64,000 bases of DNA from Haemonchus contortus (taxonomy: Eukaryota > Nematoda > Chromadorea > Rhabditida > Trichostrongylidae): NCBI GenBank assembly GCA_000469685.2, contig LS997567.1:14776785-14840784 (forward strand), read 5' to 3'. The position numbers were made by a program, and so were the translations under genes. This document shows, in pieces, positions 1-8,528 of the stretch; position 1 is the first letter of the stretch; every line of letters starts with the position of its first letter. The notes beneath the pieces are model-generated. The model made no database searches and was not told the DNA's origin. It was given only the letters and a program-made list of their open reading frames with translations.

Positions 1-679
1 CCGAAGTTCCATCGCATTTCTGCGATACGCAGGCAGGTGCGGCAAGCGCGACGCGGTGTTGGGGATCCCCGAACAAAACCGGTGTCAACCCCCCCCCCCC
101 CCATTTCATCTCTGACACAGTGTCAGTATAGCACGGAATAACACGCAACAGGGCGAGTGCGGGGCGCACCTCTCAGAAGGGATTGACTGACGCCGGAAAC
201 TTTATCCCTTTTATCTTTTGTTGAAATGACCATGAAAACCATTGGGAGTAATCGGTACAACGAATAAACAAAAATATTGGTCAACAACGACCTAACTTCT
301 TGAGCCAGCCAACGGTACTAATCAATACCTCATGGCACTGATCAATAACGACTCGAAGTTTCCTTGAAAGACACCTCTGACAAGGAAAGCAGCAACATGG
401 ACATCCTGACGAATAGTAGCCCGGTTGATGAGTCTTGCTCTAACTTTCTAATTATGATCCAGCATTTTCTAATTATGACAGCGAACTTTCCAATAACAAA
501 TTTTCGTGGCCGTGAGTCAGAATAGTGAGGTTCGAGCGGGATATTGTTGAGGTATTTCGCATCATCAAGATAAAAAAGAACCCTTAGCGATTAAGTAGCT
601 TTACCTGTAATCTTCCGATTTGCTGAGAGTTCAGAGAAGAACCTTTCCAATAGTAGTTTGCAAGAGCAGCAAACCCGCT
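1..679. other. No gene recognised
   Basis: I see no spliced or long reading frame here. There is a run of 14 C at 89-102. The stretch lies downstream of the stop codon of the minus-strand zinc-ribbon gene and presumably holds its 3' UTR. No clear poly(A) signal was identified. Confidence 0.5.
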
Positions 680-2663
680 TTAATGTAGTATGCCACATGT
701 ATCCTTCTGTATTCGTCTTTTAGTAGCTTCGTTGCATATTGTTTGCACTATATGCGGTATTACTACGAAACGAGGTGGGTTGGAAAACTGTCAGCACTCA
801 ACCAAGGAGTATCGCCATTTACCTTCACATCTCGCATGGAAGTTCGACATCTTGGGTTATTATGGAAGTTACATACTCATACAACTAACCTCTTCAAACT
901 TCCTTTTTCGAGGACATGGGAAATCCGGGTCGATCACTTTACGGACGGAACGGAACGTCTGGCATCCCTTCCGAAGGCATCTACAAAAGTGACTAAAATC
1001 CAATGCTCATGTGCTCAACAACACAAAAAAAGACGAATTTCACCTGTATGCTGCATATTCCCGAATTTCACCTTTATATTTACTCTTTCGTATGCACAAC
1101 TTCATAGGGTAGTCACAAAGGTGACAACGGATTTCCTCGGGCACCTCAGTAGTATGTCCATTAAACGATACAAGGTGACCGGAAGTAGAGCCATTAGCTG
1201 AAACGACCATCGAGGAACTAGACAGCATATTTCGGAGACCCAAACCTACTCACCACATTGAGCAGAACTTGAATTTGTTGGAGTCACTGCTTCGAGTTTT
1301 ACAGGCCCTGACATCCTCGTCGGGAGCGATTCACGACGATTAGAAAACCAGTCCGAGCTGTTTTGTGACGTTCCGAAAGACTTCGACTAAGCAAACATCA
1401 TAAGCACATCCTCTGATGGTGGTCATAGATGCTCGAGAATTGGGAGGGGGAGCAAAACATTCCTGGTCAAAATAGTTTGTGGGAAATGTAGTTGGGGGGC
1501 ATACATCAGAACGTATATCAAGGAGCACAAGGTGTCAAGGGTTACTCAATGTTACACCGGGGACAATAAATTTTTTTTGTCTGAAGCTCAAGAGGGAAGG
1601 AGCAATGGAGTGGACAGGTTTTCAGCTTTTTACTCTCAGGTAATCATCTCATCCACCCCTGTGTACCATCCTAGATATTTAGTTAAAAAGTACACCCGCT
1701 AATTAAAATCGCATAAGAGAGCCTAGATGGCATGTGACATGTGCCTATCTTCCTTTTCGCCTCCGATGCAGTGCTCTGCAAAACACGGACTAACGTCTAG
1801 CACCGTGTTAATTTCGTGTTATCCTAACACTGCTTGTATTGCCCCTCCCCCCTCCCACTCCTCAACTAGATTTCCACCGGAGTGCCTCCTCGCAACAGGG
1901 CCATGTTAATAACATCTTGCAACTCGAAAAGCCTGATGGTGGAATGTTCACCTGGGCACAAAATGACTCCATACGCGCTCTTGAGGTCCTGTATGATACG
2001 CCTCAGTTTGTCATTCTACATTACAGTTCCGTGTGGGTAGTTTGGATCTCAAATGGGTAAATCATTCACTCACAACAGGAAGTTAAAGAAACAACTCAGT
2101 CACCACTCCAATACCGATTAAAAATGTGTATGTAATGTATAAAAATGCAAAAAAGTGCGCAATTGAGGTATGCGCAGCCACCTGTACAGTGAAAAATTCG
2201 TTTAATTCGTTCGAAAGAAACCCACCGTTATATCGGACTTGCTTCGCATGGCTGCGAGGGCCTCCGCAAGGGATGGATTGAGCTGGTCAAGAGTTTGACT
2301 GTTATTATAACTTTGAGAAGTCGAGCGCTGTCTGCGGCTGCCAATTACACCACCTAATGTCAAAGGAGGGTGTTTCGGCTCACATTTCATGCTAAGATCG
2401 GTGCCTGCAAAACTACTTCGTACCATCTCTGGTTGAATGCCTTCTCCGCACTAAATAACAGTGTTCGACTTACCTGCCGACGATTGATTTCCTGTCATAC
2501 CAGATGCCTGACTGAAGTATGGTATTTGCGATCCATTAATATCGTCTTCGTCTACCTTGTGTTTGAAAACAGCTTTTGTAGACGCTGTCACTGAAGGGTG
2601 TTGAACACAGGAGATAGAATTCATCGGTGAGTGTCGTAAATATTCCATCGAATCGTCCAGTGA
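680..2663 (-). CDS. Spliced gene encoding an unrecognised protein with a C-terminal Cys4 zinc ribbon (six exons seen; 5' end missing)
   Basis: Six minus-strand exons join in perfect phase: 2663-2474, 2404-2226, 1386-1254, 1197-1044, 980-877 and 762-680 (stop at 680-682). Introns are 69, 839, 56, 63 and 114 bp with GT donors (GCAG|GTAAGT, TGTG|GTGAGT, ATGA|GTATGT) and acceptors such as TTTTGCAG and CGTTTCAG. The first part is Ser/Asn/Gln-rich and probably disordered, including the stretch QLNPSLAEALAAMRSK. Exon 4 carries RCHLCDYPMKLC and exon 5 carries CLRKGCQTF, so the two exons build a CxxC...CxxxxC zinc ribbon, followed by a basic segment PRKRKFEE and a short tail ending CGILH. Known: such ribbons bind zinc and often nucleic acid. 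Inference: a nuclear or nucleic-acid-binding role. I do not recognise the family. The first seen exon begins at phase 0 after a TTTCTTCACAG acceptor, so upstream exons exist, perhaps beyond the Penelope insertion at 3069. An alternative short exon at 2181-2083 is also in phase and ends in a stop. Confidence 0.8.
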
Positions 2664-3068
2664 CTGTGAAGAAACTGACTCATGTTACTCCATTCTCATG
2701 AATCACCATCATAATTATTTTTCTTTCATTGTTGTTGTTAACATTTGAACGTGTGCATATGTGATTCTTATATGAAGTTTTCTTCAATATTACTGACAGT
2801 ACTTGTAGTACTCGTATGTGCACATAAGGGTACGTGTATGTGCATACATGTTTATGTGTATGTGTTTGCCTGTAAGTACAAGTGTATGTATACGCATGAG
2901 TGAATATGTGCAATTGCGTGATATGTGTATATGTATACACCAGTTGGGCTATGCACACCAACGCGTGCATTATATATATTAACGACCGCTTATCCACGAT
3001 GGAGTCATTCAGCATATTCAGTATATCAGTGATATATTAATATACTATATTAATATCTTACTTCACGC
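2664..3068. other. Intron or flank with TG/TATG-rich simple sequence
   Basis: This AT-rich stretch follows the acceptor of the first seen exon of the minus-strand gene. It holds imperfect GTGTATG-type simple sequence at about 2808-2960 and alternating TATATTAATA at 3028-3057. No exon is visible. Confidence 0.5.
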
Positions 3069-4110
3069 TACATCAGCTCATCCACAAGCCTGCAGCCAGC
3101 CCAGCTTAAACGTGCAGTCGTCAGCAACATGTTGAGAACAACAACAAGTGTCTGCACGGGTGAGGCTAAACGACTCGAATCCCGACGTTTAGCTTGTGAG
3201 GTAGCTGGTGTGAACGGTTATACGGTCTCACATGGTTAAAAAAAAATCTCGCACCAATACGCAGCGTGCTACGCCCCAAAATAAGTTGCCACTGTGTCCT
3301 CCCTTCATCTCCGATAAAGTTAGCAATGCTATACAACGGAGCATTTTCAGAGCTGGGCTGCAGGATGCTGTACAATTAGTGAGTATTCCTAATAACAATA
3401 TCAAGCAGCTATTCGATCGGAATAGGCTCTACGACAAGCAAAGCATAACGAAAGATTGCATCATATGTCCTTACGGAAAAACAGGTGATTGCGCACTGAT
3501 AGGCGTGATCTACCAGATAGACTGCCGGACATGTGGGTCAACATACATCGGAGAAACGGAAAGACAACTAGCTACACGAATATAAGAACACCTAGCTAGT
3601 ATGAGGCGTGGTAGCCTGATAACGGCGCTTGGTAGGCATAAAATTGAGGAGCATAACGCCAACAACTTCGACGTTAAGTGCACGATATTAGTACAGGAGG
3701 CGGAGATTTCAGCGAGAAGGGTATTAGAGGCGCTCTGGATTTTCCAAAGAAGTCCTGAAATGAATAGCAGAGATGAGTGCCCGTCCATAACCAACGATCT
3801 TTTGCCATAAATACCGCACTGCGACTTGTGACCCAGTAGCATTATAGCGTTCCTTATCACAAGTATCACAAGTATGAGGGAGACAGCCAATAAGTCTCAT
3901 TCGCTACTGACAGTCGCTTGTGGCGACAGCGGATTTTATATCCGCTTGAGTGGAGGAACCTTGGTGAGGTATTCCTCACATTATGGGTTTTGAATTCGCC
4001 GTAGCATTCGCCAGGGGTCATGCGCTTTTTTGATACTGTGCAAATGGTCTCGAGTTGCTTTAGGCCTCTGAAGAAGACGAGAACGTCGAAACGTTAGGCC
4101 GTTGTGATTG
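3069..4110 (+). mobile_element. 5'-truncated Penelope-like element (end of RT plus GIY-YIG domain and 3' region)
   Basis: The reading frame starts inside the post-RT region (KRAVVSNMLRTTTSVCTG near 3095) and shifts frame near 3240. It then runs through a linker and the GIY-YIG endonuclease part, with YQIDCRTCGSTYIGETERQL at about 3510-3570. An in-frame TAA at 3583-3585 interrupts ...ATRI|EHLAS, and the frame resumes to TNDLLP at 3807 before another stop. It closely parallels the better-preserved copy at 8529-11177, including the tail downstream of the stop. Known: in Penelope-like elements this endonuclease nicks target DNA for priming. This copy is dead and lies just upstream (gene orientation) of the zinc-ribbon gene exons. 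Confidence 0.85.
4062..4100 (+). ncRNA. Hammerhead-like motif in the Penelope 3' region
   Basis: The sequence reads as a closing stem (AGGCCT with AGGCC), then CTGAAGA at 4068-4074, a small hairpin GACG/CGTC, then GAAAC at 4088-4092. CTGANGA...GAAA is the hammerhead ribozyme core, and Penelope-like elements are known to carry such ribozymes. There is an extra A before stem II and almost no stem III, so cleavage activity is doubtful. It may be a degenerate or variant form. Confidence 0.35.
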
Positions 4111-4199
4111 ATAAAAGTTCCACCTAACAACCTCGCACAGCACAAGAATATTGTAACCAGAAACCTCTATGCCGAGGCTAAAGCAAGAGAGAAGTTGGA

Positions 4200-4325
4200 G
4201 ACTGATCAACATTCAGCTTGTGAAGAAGTGGCAAGCTCCGCCTCCGGCCGGCACACGCGCTCGCGCTCGCGGGCCGATCGGCGGACTCTGAAAGCAGCCG
4301 CTGATCTTCAGGCAAGCACTCACGA
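4200..4325. repeat. GC-rich dispersed repeat
   Basis: The segment CCTCCGGCCGGC...GGACTCTGAAAGCAGCC recurs in inverted form around 30947-31082. The island is rich in CG and GC and contrasts with its AT-rich surroundings. Open reading frames across it are by-products of the composition. Confidence 0.5.
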
Positions 4326-4465
4326 ACCCTCCGACACACCTCGTGCACCCACACGTCGTGCACTCCCCACCCGCCATGAACGAAATCCTGCTCAAGTCCT
4401 GTGCGCTCAAATAGCACAGTTCATTCCCTCATTCAAGCATGATGTCATACTTTTACTCAAACCAG

Positions 4466-4885
4466 GCGGCTACGCACGCTATTGCGTGCGCTGGGGGCTC
4501 TAGCCATAAGGGACGGGGCCACATGAGCTTCTGATTTTCATTATACACCTTTTTCATCTGAGCCTCTCTGTAGCGGTCATCATTCTTTTTGGGGTGTGAA
4601 ATGGGGCAGAGTTTCGCCATGAAAAGTACTCCGACGTATCCTAATAAAATACCTCTGCAGTCCATGTATTCGAAGAAACTCGGTGCGGTATGGATTGTGT
4701 GAGGCCATGAATATTAACTGTGAAAGGACAGCTCCCTTGGGTAGTTGAAGGGTTTTACACGAGTCTACAGGGTATGCACCTGAGTGACCGGGGTGATTAT
4801 AGAATTCATTTTATGAGGTATGAAGTTATTATAGTGCATTTGCTCTTGTGTAGAAGGGACTACTGTGTGTCGAACCATGGATACT
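4466..4885 (+). repeat. Dispersed repeat (about 410 bp) with CGCACGC/GCGTGCG hairpin at one end
   Basis: It matches, in reverse, the flank of the tetranucleotide array at 45123-45565. Shared blocks include the hairpin CGCACGCTATTGCGTGCG near 4473-4491, TTCTGATTTTCATTATAC-like sequence, and GTGTAGAAGGGACTACTGTG near 4851. In both places the block lies next to, or upstream of, a CATA/TATG array. Confidence 0.7.
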
Positions 4886-4979
4886 AACTTAAAAAATTTA
4901 ACCTAATTTTTGAAAGAGTTCAGTGGTATCCTCTAGTTTTACACCTATGTGGTCAGGGTTAGTGTGAAGGAAAAATGTA

Positions 4980-5550
4980 CAAATCTCTGACCTCAGCCCC
5001 GTCCCCATCTTTGCAAACCCCACCCACTTCAGACTTCGAACCACATTACTTTTATTACCTCCAGACACCTATTTCCCGTGTTCTAAAACGCATTTGAAGA
5101 GACTTAATGAATTTGATGTAAGCCCCGCCCTTTTCAGTGCCAATCCCGCCCAGTTCTGGGACCTGACCACGTTTGTTCTGCTACATCTTACCACTTTTTT
5201 CCCCGCATCACAGAATGTTTCTGAAAAGAGTTATAAATTTTTTATAAGCCCCGCCCTGTTCTGGGATTTGACCACATTGTTTCTTTTACACGTTAACACC
5301 TTTTTGCTGCATTTTAGAACGTTTCCAAGCAAAGTTGCTCTCATTTTTGAAAAATGTCTTTCGTCTCCGCGCACGCCCCGCCCACCGTGGGCGGGGCTCC
5401 GCTAAGCGTATGCACGCCCACCACGCATAAGGCCCTGCTCACTCCTTTTATTTTTTCCCTGGCCTCTGCGCCTCAATTCAATCGAGTTATGAATACATCT
5501 GGAAATTACCGCCCATTTCGAGGAAGCTCCGCCCACAGCATGCGGGTCTC
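4980..5550 (+). repeat. Degenerate repeats with a GTTATGAATTT / CCCGCCC motif
   Basis: Several diverged units share a block like CACCTTTTT...TTCTAGAACG.TTT followed by AGTTATGAATTTTT and a GC box (CGCCCACCGTGGGCGGGGC at 5377-5395). Similar units occur at 17640-18990 just upstream of the second CATA array. The segment directly abuts the array at 5551. Confidence 0.6.
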
Positions 5551-6358
5551 CATACATACATACATACATACATACATACATACATACATACATACATACA
5601 TACATACATACATACATACATACATACATACATACATACATACATACATACATACATACATACATACATACATACATACATACATACATACATACATACA
5701 TACATACATACATACATACATACATACATACATACATACATACATACATACATACATACATACATACATACATACATACATACATACATACATACATACA
5801 TACATACATACATACATACATACATACATACATACATACATACATACATACATACATACATACATACATACATACATACATACATACATACATACATACA
5901 TACATACATACATACATACATACATACATACATACATACATACATACATACATACATACATACATACATACATACATACATACATACATACATACATACA
6001 TACATACATACATACATACATACATACATACATACATACATACATACATACATACATACATACATACATACATACATACATACATACATACATACATACA
6101 TACATACATACATACATACATACATACATACATACATACATACATACATACATACATACATACATACATACATACATACATACATACATACATACATACA
6201 TACATACATACATACATACATACATACATACATACATACATACATACATACATACATACATACATACATACATACATACATACATACATACATACATACA
6301 TACATACATACATGCATACATACATACATACATACATACATACATACATACATACATA
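5551..6358. repeat. (CATA)n microsatellite, about 202 copies
   Basis: This is an uninterrupted tetranucleotide array of 808 bp with one substitution (CATG at 6311-6314). Reading frames through it encode Ile-His-Thr-Tyr or Met-Tyr-Val-Cys repeats and are not genes. Confidence 0.99.
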
Positions 6359-6359
6359 G

Positions 6360-6725
6360 CGTCAGCTCGAGACTAGCCAGTATTTCTTCAGCCTTGCGCA
6401 ACACCTACGAGGAAGCTGTCATGCCATCCATCAAGATTGCATCATGGTGATGCACATGCTACGGTATAAAAGCAGTCGTCTCATGGCATCGAGTTCGTCA
6501 TCGTGAATGCCACCCTAGCTGCCAGTCTACTCACCGGCCCTTCGTCGTGACTGCTCAGACGATTTGTCCTGTCCTCTCCCCCTCCCCTTTTTGTCTTCTC
6601 CTTATTGTAATCAGTATGTATAATAATAAACCTGTATATAATATATGAGTACACAGGAGCATCCCTCATGTCCGCGACACACTCAGGTATAGGAGTCATG
6701 AACGTATAACTTGATATGGAGGTCC
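6360..6725 (+). repeat. LTR-like repeat (possible solo LTR) with TATA box and poly(A) signal
   Basis: It is homologous along its length to 15835-16218. Both copies have TATAAA (6465-6470 here) upstream and AATAAA (6625-6630) downstream, an arrangement typical of LTRs. The copy at 15835 lies about 800 bp downstream of the Gypsy pol remnant, so this could be a solo LTR of that family. Exact LTR ends (TG...CA) and target-site duplications could not be fixed. Confidence 0.5.
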
Positions 6726-7025
6726 CAGGGAGATAATTTTTTGGGGGAGCCAACTAAATGTTCTAGCTATAGCTGATTTTTCAAATCACTTCCCCCCCCC
6801 CTCCCCCCGCCTATCTTCCTTTATGTCCTATTCGCTCGATTACGTCAATGTGTCGTCGCGATATTCTTGGAAGACTCAAGTCAACAAGGACATGGACGAA
6901 ATGACGACGAAGTACAATAAGTTCAATACTATCCTACTAAACCCAGTAGTAGAAAAACAGGCTTTTCAAAATACCATCTTCAAGCCGTCATGATCTTTAT
7001 TCCTCTATAGGAAGCAATGCGATAA
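6726..7025. other. No feature recognised
   Basis: Apart from a C-rich tract at 6790-6807, nothing gene-like or repetitive was recognised. Confidence 0.4.
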
Positions 7026-7118
7026 AGTATACGGTCGCATATACAACCGTTGCGTACACAATCTACAAGTATACGGTCGCGTACACTATCTAGAAGTATA
7101 CGGTCGCGTACACGATTG
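7026..7118. repeat. Short tandem repeat with AGTATACGGTCGCGTACAC units
   Basis: Three units begin at 7026, 7068 and 7095. The first has an insertion and the second and third are nearly identical. Each unit contains the partly palindromic GTATAC...GTAC. Confidence 0.8.
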
Positions 7119-7302
7119 TTTAGGGATCAAAATTTAGTGCTTACAACAATAGCACTTCTTTACTAATTGTAAAAAGATAAGTAAATCCCGGTCCTGGCGA
7201 TGGGTCCTTTTTTATTCGGTATGCTTTATAACACGCATTTGACCTCACAAATAGTATTAGAACTTAGTAAACCTCGGATTGGAATCCAGGAAATCGGTTT
7301 TT

Positions 7303-7405
7303 TTATTTCAGGACGGTTTCAAGCAGAACGCCTTTTTACCGAGCCTACGGATAACCCCGTAGGCTCGGTAACAAGGCGCTCTGCTTGAAACCGTCCTGAA
7401 ATAAA
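7303..7405. repeat. Near-perfect 103 bp palindrome (hairpin MITE)
   Basis: The left arm starts TTATTTCAGGACGGTTTC and the right arm ends GAAACCGTCCTGAAATAA. The arms pair almost completely around a centre near 7354, with one short mismatch in the CGCCTTTTTACC/GGTAACAAGGCG segment. Such a long intact palindrome suggests a recent fold-back MITE. Confidence 0.85.
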
Positions 7406-8317
7406 CTAATGTTTAAGTTACTCTAATGATACTTCCCACCGTCACCTAAAGGACCCAGTAGAGACGTCTCCCTCGAGAGACATTTCCTACTGTTCATAAC
7501 ATACAATAGATTAATCAGCTGACAATAAGATCATAAGCGGTGGTTGCACTGCTCATATCATATTTCACATGGTGTACAATCTGATGACAGCCGATAGGCT
7601 GTTCACAGACCACACCAAACCGAGAATCCACAAATCACCGTCCCTCAGAACGAAAAATATGAAACACATGAATAATTAAACACGGGTAGAGCAGAGAAAG
7701 AAGAGCAAAGATAGCAGAAGAAATAAGGCTGCAGGTGCTTTTGTAGCGCACATAACATTTTCACGCACTGCATTTTATGCTTTTGCATGTTTGAAAAGAT
7801 ATACCGGAACGGACCAAATGAGCAGGAAGTAGAGCAACACTCACAGAGCTTATGGCGTTGTCGGTTGTTGAGGATAAATGGAAGGATTTGGAACCACAGT
7901 GCTCGAGGAAACAGAAAAGGAATGTTCAAGTTGTGAAAGGGATGAAGGCGCACAAATTAATGGTGGTACGGTGATTTCGATGGGCTAGATAAGCAAAGGG
8001 ATTCGCAAGAATGAGAAGGAACAAAAGGAGCAGCTAACCTTTGGAGCTAGAGAAAGCTGCGGTCGCATTCAGAGTAGTACAAATAAGACATTGTGCTCAT
8101 TCGATGACAAGCAGCATAAGTGCATAGTAGCAGCAATATGTGGTCTTATAAATTACGATGAATAAAAGTAACAGTTGTAGTAATACATTATGTATAATTT
8201 GATAATATATCAAAAAAATGATCTAGAAAACTAACTGGTGGATAGGGTTCTAAAAATGGAGAGGCTGTCAGCTCGTCTGTTATTTTATTAGTTTCCTTAT
8301 TATAATATGTGAACATA
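7406..8317. other. No gene recognised
   Basis: A 102-codon minus-strand frame at 7645-7953 has no splice context and no recognisable domain. I treat the stretch as non-coding. Confidence 0.4.
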
Positions 8318-8440
8318 TAATATGTAATAATAATTAATAATAATAATTAATAATAATAACAAATAATAATAATAATAATAACAATAACAATAATAATAAC
8401 AATAGTAATAATAATGATAATAATAATGATAATGATGATA

Positions 8441-8515
<75 letters not shown>
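8318..8515. repeat. (AAT)n microsatellite, imperfect
   Basis: AAT triplets with AAC, GAT and AGT variants become a pure run toward 8447-8510. The array sits immediately upstream of the Penelope coding region. Confidence 0.95.
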
Positions 8516-8528
8516 TAAAAATAATTGC

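Noticed and set aside
4473..4505. Possible Helitron 3' end (hairpin followed by CTAG)
   Set aside because: The similarity with the copy at 45123-45565 continues through and past the CTAG on both sides, so it is not an element boundary.
5354..6404. Long open frames of Ile-His-Thr-Tyr and Met-Tyr-Val-Cys repeats, on both strands, here and at 18995-20098 and 43667-45327
   Set aside because: They are translations of CATA/TATG tetranucleotide arrays, which lack stops in several frames by composition.
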